Assembly (NCBI GenBank): GCA_007123985.1
Contig: SLGA01000152.1
Location: 1 to 15,194, forward strand
Direction of reading: 5' to 3'
DNA length: 15,194 nt
Source of the DNA: Balneolaceae bacterium
Lineage (GTDB): Bacteria; Bacteroidota; Rhodothermia; Balneolales; Balneolaceae
The translations under genes and the position numbers were made by a program. This document shows positions 1 to 7,425 of this stretch, one piece after another. Each line of letters opens with the position of its first letter. Within the stretch, counting starts at the first letter, position 1. The notes below the pieces were generated by a model. That model was given only the letters and a program-made list of their open reading frames with translations, searched no databases and had not been told where the DNA came from.

Positions 1-1199
1 TAATTATACAGGAGCAGTATTCAAGAATTGCCGGTAAGGCACAGGAAACATTCAGCAGTATTCGCCTAATCAAGGCATACAATCGGATTGATTATGAACA
101 GGAGCGTTTTGAAATTGAAAGTGATCAGTACAGAAAGAAAAAATTAAAGCTCGATCTGGTTGAATCACTTTTTCACCCAACATTAAACTTGCTGATTGGC
201 GTATCCGTACTGATTGTAATCTGGAAGGGCGGTATTATGGTGATAGACGGGTTGATTTCACTCGGTAACATAGCAGAGTTCGTTATCTATGTAGCCTATC
301 TCACTTGGCCGGTTGCCTCTTTAGGATATACGGTAAATACCCTTCAAAAATCTCTTGCATCATGGGAGAGAATAGATGAATTGCTTACAGAACCGGTTGA
401 TATACTTGACGATGAAGATGATACTTCACATGCAGGACAAATAATGAAGGGACACATCGAGTTTAAAAATGTTAGTTTTAAATATCCCGGCTCAGAGGAG
501 TTCGCACTTAAGGATATCAGCATGAAAATAGAAGCTGGCAGTAATGTAGCAATTGTTGGCCGAACCGGTTCAGGAAAAACCACTCTTATTAATTTGATTC
601 CACGTTTGTTTGATGCAACAGAAGGTGATGTTCTGATTGACGGAATAAATGTGAAAGATTGGAGTGTAAAGCATTTGCGTAGATCCATCGGTTATGTTCC
701 GCAGGAAACATTTTTATTTTCAACCACCATTAAGGAAAATATTGCGTTTGGTGTTGATAGTGCATCCATCGACCAGATTGAAAAAGCGGCTGATCAGGCT
801 CAGGTATTAGAGAATATTTTGGAATTTGAGAAAAAATTTGAGACACTTGTAGGAGAAAGAGGTATAACACTATCGGGTGGACAAAAACAAAGGACGGCAA
901 TAGCCAGGGCAATTATAAAAAATCCAAGTATTGTACTATTTGATGACTCCCTAAGCGCGGTTGATACCAAAACGGAAGATGCAATACTTGAGCATTTGCG
1001 CGTGAAACTGTCTGACAAGACCACCCTGATGATATCTCACAGAATTTCTACAGTAAAAAATGCCGATACAATTTTCTATGTTCAGGATGGTTCAATAGTA
1101 GAATATGGTACTCATAGTGAACTAATTAAAAAGGAAGGACATTACTCTAATATGTACCGAAAGCAACTGCTTGAACAAGAATTGGCTGAAATTTATTAA
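1..1199 (+). CDS. ABC exporter half-transporter, 5'-truncated; degenerate-site subunit
   Basis: This is the C-terminal 398 residues of a type I (type IV fold) ABC exporter with a fused membrane domain and ATPase domain. The first whole codon is at base 3 and the N-terminal part lies outside the window. Residues 1 to about 140 are the end of the membrane domain, including hydrophobic helices. The ATPase domain follows: Walker A GRTGSGKTT (558-584), Q-loop VPQETFLF, signature LSGGQ (870-884), Walker B/D-loop FDDSLSAVD (939-965) and H-loop SHR. The residue after the Walker B Asp is Asp (codon 945-947) instead of the catalytic Glu. In the BmrC/TM287/LmrC type of heterodimeric exporter that change marks the non-hydrolysing site. 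The likely partner is the ABC half at 2573-4363. The substrate cannot be told from sequence; multidrug or lipid export is typical of the family. The family call is very secure and the pairing is an inference. Confidence 0.95.
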   Translation, partial: IIQEQYSRIAGKAQETFSSIRLIKAYNRIDYEQERFEIESDQYRKKKLKLDLVESLFHPTLNLLIGVSVLIVIWKGGIMVIDGLISLGNIAEFVIYVAYLTWPVASLGYTVNTLQKSLASWERIDELLTEPVDILDDEDDTSHAGQIMKGHIEFKNVSFKYPGSEEFALKDISMKIEAGSNVAIVGRTGSGKTTLINLIPRLFDATEGDVLIDGINVKDWSVKHLRRSIGYVPQETFLFSTTIKENIAFGVDSASIDQIEKAADQAQVLENILEFEKKFETLVGERGITLSGGQKQRTAIARAIIKNPSIVLFDDSLSAVDTKTEDAILEHLRVKLSDKTTLMISHRISTVKNADTIFYVQDGSIVEYGTHSELIKKEGHYSNMYRKQLLEQELAEIY

Positions 1200-1261
1200 A
1201 AGTCATAAAACAGAAAACGGGAATCTTTTGTTTGAACGGCAAAAACCCATAAAACATACCG

Positions 1262-1265
1262 GGAG
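1262..1265 (+). promoter_or_regulatory. Shine-Dalgarno GGAG for the RNase Z gene
   Basis: GGAG stands six bases before the ATG at 1272. The same block, GGAGAAAAC plus one base then ATG, precedes the small gene at 4392. These are the two clearest ribosome binding sites at gene starts here, since most other starts in the window have none. It supports the chosen start. Confidence 0.6.
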
Positions 1266-1271
1266 AAAACA

Positions 1272-2540
1272 ATGATAATTGTACCCTTAGGTGTTGCATC
1301 AGCAACCCCAACTGCCGTAAGGCACCTGCCATCCGTAGCCCTTTGGAGAGAAGGAGATGTTCATCTCTTTGATTGCGGCGAAAACACTCAAATGAGAATG
1401 CTGCAAGCCGGCCTGAAACGCTCTAAAATAGAGAATATATTTATCAGCCACTTTGATGTGGACCACTTTTCCGGTTTAATAGGCCTGCTTTCAACCCTTC
1501 AGCTTCAGAGAAGAGACAGGGCTTTGAACATCATCGGGCCGAAAGGAATAAAAGAGTATGTAGAGTGGAATATAAACTTTACCAATACAGAACTGAGTTA
1601 CGATCTGAGTTTCGTAGAAGTGGAAGAAGATTTTGAATCGCAGCGAGTAGTTGATGAAGATGAATACTATGTGGAAGCAAGGCCACTTAATCATACAAAA
1701 TTTTGTATGGGTTTCCGGTTTCAGGAAAAAGATAAACCCGGAAAGGTGGATGCAGAAAAAGCTGAAGCACTTGGCATTACGGATGATGCCCAGTATAAAG
1801 CGTTGAAAGCCGGTGAGGATATTGAACTCGCTGACGGTAAGGTCATAAAATCGTACGATATCGTTGGCCATCCTCGTCCGGGAGACAGTTTCGCATATAT
1901 CACCGATACAAAATACTGCCCCAATGCAGTAAAACTGGCAATGAATACAAATATTCTGTATCACGAGGCAACTTTCAGTGAGTCCCTCGCTGACAAAGCC
2001 TCAGAAACCGGTCACTCAACATCAGGCGATGCCGCACGGGTAGCAACTGAGGCTCAGACCAAATTGCTGGTAATCGGTCATTTTTCTGCAAGATACACGA
2101 ACCCATTTGTACTGCTGAGAGAAGCCAGAGCGAAATTCTTCCCTGCATGGCTGGCTACTGAGCTTCGCCCGATTTATACAAATCCTGCACAGGAGAAGGG
2201 TATTGTTCAGCAGAAAGTGTACATCAAGGAAATTGATGAAAAGTCTGATTCAAAACCATCTCGCAATAAGAGTTATGATAAAGGTGGCGGCAGTGGTAAA
2301 CGTTTCAGAAAACGAAGAGGATCATCCGATCGTGGTGATGACAGAAGAGGCGGGAGTCGCAGAGGCAGCCAAAGCCGCAGAGACGATTCAAGCGGAGAAC
2401 GCCGCAGACGACGTCCAGATCGCCAGCCCAAAGAACGCGATTATAATTCCAAGGATTATAATAACGACAATCAGAGTACGTCGAGGCCGCCTAAGCACAT
2501 TACACCAAGAACTCCTTTTGACAATTTTGATCGATTCTGA
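1272..2540 (+). CDS. rnz: RNase Z-type metallo-beta-lactamase nuclease with Arg-rich C-terminal tail
   Basis: Predicted 422-residue tRNA 3'-processing endonuclease (RNase Z/ElaC family), which removes 3' trailers from tRNA precursors. Residues 1 to about 310 align by eye with the whole B. subtilis enzyme as I remember it. Motifs are FDCGE (33-37), SHFDVDH (59-65), GPKGI, H141, an exosite-like arm beginning FQEKDKPGK, D212 in TDTK, HEATF, H248 in GHSTSG and H270 in GHFSARY. Two departures stand out. The metal motif HxHxDH reads H60-F-D62-V-D64-H65, so the second His ligand is Asp. The protein also runs about 100 residues beyond the usual 305-310. From about residue 325 it is low-complexity, rich in Arg, Ser, Gly, Lys and Asp with RRG/RGS repeats, and probably a disordered RNA-binding tail. 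The gene sits between two ABC half-transporters with gaps of 72 and 32 bases. The fold assignment is strong, but activity on tRNA is inferred because of the altered motif. Confidence 0.88.
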   Translation: MIIVPLGVASATPTAVRHLPSVALWREGDVHLFDCGENTQMRMLQAGLKRSKIENIFISHFDVDHFSGLIGLLSTLQLQRRDRALNIIGPKGIKEYVEWNINFTNTELSYDLSFVEVEEDFESQRVVDEDEYYVEARPLNHTKFCMGFRFQEKDKPGKVDAEKAEALGITDDAQYKALKAGEDIELADGKVIKSYDIVGHPRPGDSFAYITDTKYCPNAVKLAMNTNILYHEATFSESLADKASETGHSTSGDAARVATEAQTKLLVIGHFSARYTNPFVLLREARAKFFPAWLATELRPIYTNPAQEKGIVQQKVYIKEIDEKSDSKPSRNKSYDKGGGSGKRFRKRRGSSDRGDDRRGGSRRGSQSRRDDSSGERRRRRPDRQPKERDYNSKDYNNDNQSTSRPPKHITPRTPFDNFDRF

Positions 2541-2567
2541 TTGAAAAACGTTCTTAAAGTCAGGCTA

Positions 2568-2575
2568 TAAATTTG
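2568..2575 (+). promoter_or_regulatory. TAnnTTTG-type -7 box overlapping the annotated ABC start
   Basis: TAAATTTG matches the Bacteroidota -7 consensus TAnnTTTG exactly. The nearest upstream TTG (2541-2543) is 24 bases away, longer than the 19-21 expected, so the -33 element is poor. If this box is real, transcription would start near 2580 and translation would have to use the ATG at 2609 instead of the TTG at 2573. The call is weak because the motif is short and AT-rich. Confidence 0.25.
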
Positions 2576-4363
2576 ACACGTAAAAATAAATCTGAAGCCG
2601 TCGATTCAATGCTGATTCGGCGGCTTTATTACTTTTTTAAACCCTATCGGTGGTGGGCAATTTTTGCTATTCTGCTCACTCTTACTGCCGCATTTCTGGG
2701 TACGGTACGCCCAAAACTTACCCAGATAGCAGTTGATGATTATATTGCCATCGGTGATGTGGATGGCCTCATGTGGATCGTGATTCTTCTGGGGCTCGCA
2801 CTCGTGGGGGAGTTTTTTGTTCTGATTCTGAACACATACATCACACGCTGGTTCGGACAAGGAGTGCTTTTTAGTTTGAGAAACTCTGTTTTTCAAAAAA
2901 TACAATCACTTCATGTTCAGTTTTTCGACAAAAATCCTATTGGACGGCTCATTACCCGTACAACAAGTGATATTGAAGCACTAAGTGAGCTGCTCTCCGA
3001 TGGTATTGTAAATATGATTGGAGATCTCTTCAGGATCTTCTTCATTCTTTACTTCATGCTTATGATGAGCTGGGAACTGACGATCATTTCTATCCTCGTG
3101 CTGCCAATTCTCTTCTACTCGACATTCTGGTTTAAGGGTAAAGTACGGGTGGCTTTCCTTGATGTTCGGGATCAGATCGCTAGGCTAAACTCCTTTGTAC
3201 AGGAGCATATAAACGGCATGATGATCGTTCAGCTCTTCAACAGAGAAAAGAAAGAGAAAGAGCGATTTGAGCAAATCAACGCAGATCATCGCCACGCACA
3301 CATTCGCACCATTTTTTACTTCTCTATTTTTTGGCCTATTGTAGAGGTGCTTGCAAGCATCGCGATGGCACTTGTTGTTTGGTATGGAGGTGCAAGAGCA
3401 CTGATGGATCAGGTTACTTTTGGTGTGCTGCTTGCATTTATACAATATGTGCGTCAGTTTTTCAACCCAATCAGAGGTCTTTCCGAAAAATATAATACGT
3501 TGCAATCTGCACTGGCTTCATCTGAACGAATTTTTGATGTACTGGATACTGAAAATGAAGTTTATGAATCCAAAACCCCTTTGAAACTGGAAAAGGTTAA
3601 GGGGAAAATTGATTTCGAAAATGTTGTTTTTCAATACAATGAAGGTGAAGAAGTAATTATCAATGACATTTCATTTACTGCAAATCAGGGTGAGCTGCTG
3701 GCAATTGTAGGAGCAACCGGAGCAGGTAAAACAACGATTATTAATCTTCTTCTTCGTTATTACGACATAAACAAGGGAACAATCTTTCTCGACGGAGTAG
3801 ATATTAAAGAGTTATCTCTTGAGAATCTGCGCAAGCATTTTGGGCTGGTACTTCAGGATAACGCACTTTTTTCCGGAAGCATCCTGCAAAATATAACTCT
3901 CGGAAATACTGATATTACCCGCGAACAGGTTATTAAAGCAGCAAAAGAGGTGGAAGCGCATCATTTTATCAAAAAACTGCCCGGTACATATGACTATGTT
4001 TTAAGTGAACGCGGAGCTTCTCTCTCAATGGGACAGAGACAGTTAATTTGTTTTGTGAGAGCTATGGTTTATGATCCAAAAATTTTAATTTTAGATGAGG
4101 CAACCTCAAGTGTTGATTCAGAAACAGAAGAGCTTGTTTCACGTGCATGCCAGCGAATGATGAAAGGAAGAACCTCGATTGTAATAGCTCACAGACTCTC
4201 AACAATTCAGGGAGCTGACAACATTCTGGTGATGCATAAAGGAAAGATAAGGGAAACAGGTACTCATAAAGAGCTTGTAGAAAAAGAAGGCGGAATTTAT
4301 AGAAAACTTTATGAGTTACAATATAAAGAACAAGCTGTAACTTCAGGTACAGCATTAAATTAG
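2573..4363 (+). CDS. ABC exporter half-transporter, catalytic-Glu subunit of a heterodimer
   Basis: Complete 596-residue exporter half with six predicted membrane helices (about residues 20-310) and an ATPase domain from about 345. Motifs are Walker A GATGAGKTT (380-388), Q-loop VLQDNALF, signature L484-S-M486-G-Q488, Walker B ILILDEATSSVD with catalytic E509, and H-loop AHRLSTI. Walker B is intact, but the signature is LSMGQ where LSGGQ is usual. That is the expected complement of the Asp-for-Glu subunit at 1-1199: in heterodimers of the BmrCD, LmrCD and TM287/288 type the degenerate site pairs the altered Walker B of one chain with the altered signature of the other. The start is uncertain. 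TTG at 2573 gives a charged leader before the first helix, and the first ATG is at 2609, twelve codons later; an in-frame stop lies at 2555-2557. The substrate is unknown. Confidence 0.93.
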   Translation: MTRKNKSEAVDSMLIRRLYYFFKPYRWWAIFAILLTLTAAFLGTVRPKLTQIAVDDYIAIGDVDGLMWIVILLGLALVGEFFVLILNTYITRWFGQGVLFSLRNSVFQKIQSLHVQFFDKNPIGRLITRTTSDIEALSELLSDGIVNMIGDLFRIFFILYFMLMMSWELTIISILVLPILFYSTFWFKGKVRVAFLDVRDQIARLNSFVQEHINGMMIVQLFNREKKEKERFEQINADHRHAHIRTIFYFSIFWPIVEVLASIAMALVVWYGGARALMDQVTFGVLLAFIQYVRQFFNPIRGLSEKYNTLQSALASSERIFDVLDTENEVYESKTPLKLEKVKGKIDFENVVFQYNEGEEVIINDISFTANQGELLAIVGATGAGKTTIINLLLRYYDINKGTIFLDGVDIKELSLENLRKHFGLVLQDNALFSGSILQNITLGNTDITREQVIKAAKEVEAHHFIKKLPGTYDYVLSERGASLSMGQRQLICFVRAMVYDPKILILDEATSSVDSETEELVSRACQRMMKGRTSIVIAHRLSTIQGADNILVMHKGKIRETGTHKELVEKEGGIYRKLYELQYKEQAVTSGTALN

Positions 4364-4391
4364 CTAATACTAACTATTAACGGAGAAAACC

Positions 4392-4643
4392 ATGGCTGAT
4401 ATAAAAGCTAAAGAAAAAGAGATCAAAGAAGCTCTTCAAAAAGAAAGAGAGCAACTAAAAGAAACCTACAACGAGATACTTTCTCGTTTGAAAACCGAAG
4501 GTGAAAAATTACAGGGCGATATACAAAAAGAGTATAAAAATGCCCGTAAATACGTGGAAAAGAATCCCGAAACCGGATTAGGAGTAGCACTTGCAGGTGG
4601 TTTACTGATTGGATTTGCAATTGCAAAATTATTGAAAAAATAG
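4392..4643 (+). CDS. Small tail-anchored DUF883 (ElaB/YqjD/YgaM)-like protein
   Basis: An 83-residue protein. Residues 1 to about 55 are highly charged, rich in Lys and Glu, and probably a helical coiled coil. The last 28 or so (after VEKNPETG) form one Gly-rich hydrophobic helix ending in KLLKK, consistent with a C-terminal membrane anchor. The order charged helix, then ENP-x-x-GLGVA, then a glycine-zipper-like helix, is the pattern of the DUF883 family. Its E. coli members ElaB and YqjD sit in the inner membrane, and YqjD binds ribosomes. A YtxH-like stress protein is the main alternative. A GGAG ribosome binding site lies six bases upstream. It ends 4 bases before the prfB start and begins 28 bases after the ABC gene, so co-transcription is likely. 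The function is unknown; the family call is moderate. Confidence 0.75.
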   Translation: MADIKAKEKEIKEALQKEREQLKETYNEILSRLKTEGEKLQGDIQKEYKNARKYVEKNPETGLGVALAGGLLIGFAIAKLLKK

Positions 4644-4647
4644 GTTT

Positions 4648-5770
4648 ATGAGCAGTTTGCAGTTAGATAAATTGGATAACCTCTTTGAGCGCCTCGATGC
4701 GCTCAGGAGGTATCTTTGACTACGACAGAAGAAAAGTTCGAATCATAGAAATTACAGAGCGCACACAGGATCCCGATTTCTGGAACGATCCGGATAAGGC
4801 ACAACAGGTGATGCGACAGCTCGATTTCGAAAAAGAGATTACCGGAAAGTGGGACGAATTAGATGAACTTCGTGAAAGTATCCGTGTTTTTGAACAATTT
4901 TTGAGCGAAGGTGAGGATGTAGAAGGCGAACTCAAAAAAGAAATCAAACATTTCAAAGAGAAGCTTCAGGATCTTGAACTTCAGAACATGCTAAGTGATC
5001 CGGATGATCACCGTGATGCGATTGTTACATTTAATCCCGGTGCGGGTGGCACAGAAAGCCAGGACTGGGGTGTAATGCTTTTTAGAATGTACACCCGATG
5101 GGCAGAAAAGAGGGGCTTCAAAGTTGCTGTGGCGGAATATCAGGATGGGGATGTTGCGGGTTTGAAGAGTGCCACAATTGAAGTATCCGGGCAGAATGCA
5201 TACGGTTACCTTAAATCGGAAAGCGGTGTGCACAGGCTGGTCAGAATTTCACCCTTCGACAGCAACTCACGGCGTCACACATCATTTTGCTCAGTATTTA
5301 TCTCCCCGATAATAGACGACACAATTGAGATTAATCTGAATGATTCCGACATCGAACTGCAGCGTTTTCACGCAAGCGGGGCTGGTGGACAGAACGTTAA
5401 TAAGGTAGAAACCGGTGTTCGTCTGATATGGACGGGTAAACTGAGCGATGGTACCGAGGAGAGAGTTGTTGCTGAATGCCAACAGGAGCGATCGCAGCTT
5501 CAGAATCGTGAGAAAGCTCTCGTGATGCTTAAATCAAAGGTATATGAGCTGGAGAAAAACATCAAAGAGCGTGAAAAGCAGAAACTTGAAGACTCAAAAA
5601 GCAGCAATGAGTGGGGCTCTCAGATTCGGTCTTATGTATTCCACCCATATAATATGGTGAAAGATCATCGCACGGATCACGAAACCGGTGATGTTCAAAG
5701 TGTTATGGATGGCAATCTTGATGAGTTCATGAAAGCATTTCTCATGATGAATTCAACCGCCTCTGCATGA
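4648..5770 (+). CDS. prfB: Peptide chain release factor 2, expressed by programmed +1 frameshift
   Basis: RF2 recognises UGA and UAA stop codons and triggers peptide release. The gene is in two frames. Twenty-three codons run from ATG 4648 to CTT at 4714-4716, followed by in-frame TGA (4717-4719). The remaining 350 codons are in the +1 frame from GAC at 4718, giving 373 residues, close to the family's usual 365. The joined protein reads ...LRRYL-DYDRRK..., matching the E. coli junction LRGYL-DYD. The RF2-specific anticodon tripeptide SPF is at 201-203 and the catalytic GGQ at 246-248, inside GAGGQNVNKVET. A downstream-only reading from TTG 4685 would give a false N-terminus. The start has no Shine-Dalgarno and follows the previous stop by 4 bases. 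The TGA stop lies inside ATGA, shared with the coaE start. Frameshifting lets RF2 level control its own synthesis. Confidence 0.97.
4705..4720 (+). promoter_or_regulatory. RF2 programmed +1 frameshift signal
   Basis: The sequence is AGG AGG TAT CTT TGA C. It has an internal Shine-Dalgarno AGGAGG (4705-4710), the slippery codon CTT (4714-4716) that can re-pair on TTT, and the slow stop context TGAC. The spacing from AGGAGG to CTT is 3 bases, as in E. coli AGGGGG TAT CTT TGA C. When RF2 is scarce the ribosome pauses at TGA, slips forward one base and continues in the prfB body; when RF2 is plentiful the 23-residue peptide is released. Confidence 0.95.
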
Positions 5771-6360
5771 TAAAAAAGGTTGGCGTTACAGGTGCTATTG
5801 GTTCAGGTAAAACTACCTTCTGCAAAATACTGGAAGAGTTAGGGGCGAAGGTTTTTTTCGCTGATGATGAGGCTAAACGGCTGATGGCGCAGAATGTAGA
5901 GTTGAAACTCCAACTGGTTGATGCATTTGGAAAGAATACGTACCTGCCGGACGGCACCCTCAATAAACCACATCTGATAAGGGAAGCTTTTGAAAAAGGA
6001 AAAGTAGAAAAATTAAACAGCATCGTTCATCCGGCGGTTTCCGGGGAGTTTAAACGGTTCACAAAAAAAGCTGCTGAAGAGGGATTTTCCATCGTGATAA
6101 AAGAGGCAGCACTGTTGCTGAATAGTGGCCGGCCGGCTGAACTGGACGTTGTAATCATCATCACATCCGACAGAGAAAAACGCGTAAACAGGGTCATCAG
6201 GCGGGACAATACATCAGAAAAAGCCATATTAGACAGAGATTCGAACCAACCTGATTTTGATCGCTTATCACACCTTGCGGATTATGTAATTGAAAATAGC
6301 GGCACAATAGAAGAGTTGCGTTATAAGGCCGAATCTCTGTTTGAATCACTTATTCAATAG
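5767..6360 (+). CDS. coaE: Dephospho-CoA kinase
   Basis: A 197-residue P-loop kinase for the last step of coenzyme A synthesis: ATP phosphorylates the 3'-OH of the ribose of dephospho-CoA. The P-loop is GAIGSGKT at 9-16; the family more often has GGIGSGKS. An early Asp pair follows (FFADDEAKRL). The IVHP motif, a core strand followed by KEAALLLNSG, the lid-like RVIRRD and the late DYVIENSG are all in the expected order, and the length is normal. KEAALL replaces the enterobacterial DxPLLxE; a KESA/KEAA-type variant is, from memory, usual in Bacteroidota-like CoaE. The ATG overlaps the prfB stop (ATGA), implying translational coupling. The last 21 bases carry the -33 part of the fbp promoter. 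Confidence 0.92.
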   Translation: MIKKVGVTGAIGSGKTTFCKILEELGAKVFFADDEAKRLMAQNVELKLQLVDAFGKNTYLPDGTLNKPHLIREAFEKGKVEKLNSIVHPAVSGEFKRFTKKAAEEGFSIVIKEAALLLNSGRPAELDVVIIITSDREKRVNRVIRRDNTSEKAILDRDSNQPDFDRLSHLADYVIENSGTIEELRYKAESLFESLIQ

Positions 6361-6371
6361 CGCTAATTTTG
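6340..6371 (+). promoter_or_regulatory. Bacteroidota-type promoter for fbp
   Basis: TTTG (6340-6343), a 20-base spacer and TAATTTTG (6364-6371) match the -33/-7 consensus TTTG and TAnnTTTG with the expected spacing. The -33 box lies in the end of coaE. The predicted start of transcription is near 6376-6378, about 40 bases before the fbp ATG. This is the best promoter match I found in the window. Confidence 0.6.
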
Positions 6372-6373
6372 AG

Positions 6374-6396
6374 AGATGATAAACAGAACATCATCT
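6374..6396 (+). repeat. Inverted repeat at the predicted fbp transcription start (possible operator)
   Basis: AGATGAT, nine bases, then ATCATCT form perfect 7-base arms (6374-6380 and 6390-6396). No T-tract follows, so it is not an intrinsic terminator for coaE. It covers the +1 point predicted from the promoter at 6340-6371, a common position for a repressor operator. It could instead form a short hairpin in the fbp leader. No regulator gene is nearby. Confidence 0.45.
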
Positions 6397-6417
6397 AACT
6401 GAGAGAAAAAATATTGC

Positions 6418-7425
6418 ATGAATTCTACTAAAAACAGATTGGTAACGCTCGAAGAGTACATCATCCAAAAACAGAATAAATTTCCCGGAGCTACCGGAGA
6501 GTTATCACAATTGCTGAGGGATATCGGGTTGGCAGCAAAAATTATCTCGAGAGAAGTAAATAAGGCAGGTATCACAAATTTACTTGGTGTGGATGGTTCT
6601 ACCAATGTTCATGGAGAATCAGTTAAAAAGCTGGACCTGTTTGCTGACAGCCAGCTAATTTCTGCCTTGGACAGATCGCTGATTACATGTATGGTAATAT
6701 CGGAGGAGAATGATGGCGTAGTGAGGCTAAACAGCGAAGGCGGAAAGTATATCGTTTATCTTGATCCGCTTGACGGGTCATCAAATATCGATGTAAATGT
6801 ATCTATTGGCAGTATTTTTTCAGTGTATATGCGTCAGCCCCGGTACGAAAGTAAACTTGTAGAAGCAGATGCACTCCAGCCTGGTACAAAACAGGTTGCA
6901 GCCGGTTATGTGCTGTATGGATCAAGTACTATATTAGCATACACTACCGGTCTTGGTGTAAGTGCTTTTACGCTCGATCCAAGTATTGGTGAGTTTATTC
7001 TTTCGTTTGATAATTACAGAATTCCCGAACACGGTTCAATTTACAGTATCAATGAGGGCAGTTATAATTCGTGGCAGGAAGGATTGAAAAAATACATTAA
7101 ATACTGCCAGGAAGAGGATCCTCAAACCGCACGGCCTTACACCGCACGTTATATCGGTTCTATGGTTGCAGACCTTCACAGAACATTGATTAAAGGCGGA
7201 ATTTTTATTTATCCGGCTTCCAGTAAATATCCCGAAGGCAAGCTCAGGTTAATGTATGAATGCAACCCGCTATCGTTTATTATTGAGCAGGCAGGGGGGC
7301 TGGCTACTGATGGGAGAAAGCGTATTCTTGAAATAGCGCCGGAGGCAATTCATCAGACAAGTCCAATCTACATTGGTTCGCCAAAAAATGTAGAGATGGC
7401 GCAGTCGTTCATCAGTAAGAACTAA
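6418..7425 (+). CDS. fbp: Fructose-1,6-bisphosphatase, class I
   Basis: A 335-residue Mg-dependent phosphatase that converts fructose-1,6-bisphosphate to fructose-6-phosphate, the committed step of gluconeogenesis in the cytoplasm. Metal-binding and catalytic motifs are in place: E96-E97 in EEND, D116 and D119 in DPLDGSSN, and E281 in LMYECNP, close to the numbering of the mammalian enzyme. The substrate-binding stretches NEGSYNSW and RYIGSMVADLHR are also present. The length is normal for class I. The start at ATG 6418 gives the expected N-terminal LEEYI segment; the region upstream is A-rich with only a weak GAGAG. The gene is 57 bases after coaE and seems to have its own promoter. Its stop codon overlaps the convergent DUF192 gene by 4 bases, and no terminator separates them. 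Confidence 0.96.
   Translation: MNSTKNRLVTLEEYIIQKQNKFPGATGELSQLLRDIGLAAKIISREVNKAGITNLLGVDGSTNVHGESVKKLDLFADSQLISALDRSLITCMVISEENDGVVRLNSEGGKYIVYLDPLDGSSNIDVNVSIGSIFSVYMRQPRYESKLVEADALQPGTKQVAAGYVLYGSSTILAYTTGLGVSAFTLDPSIGEFILSFDNYRIPEHGSIYSINEGSYNSWQEGLKKYIKYCQEEDPQTARPYTARYIGSMVADLHRTLIKGGIFIYPASSKYPEGKLRLMYECNPLSFIIEQAGGLATDGRKRILEIAPEAIHQTSPIYIGSPKNVEMAQSFISKN

Noticed and set aside
1491..1964. Minus-strand open frame of 157 codons inside rnz
   Set aside because: No recognisable domain and fully inside a strongly supported gene on the other strand.
4685..4717. TTG-started N-terminus for RF2 (MSASMRSGG...)
   Set aside because: The 23-codon upstream frame plus the frameshift signal gives the conserved RF2 N-terminus; the TTG version does not.
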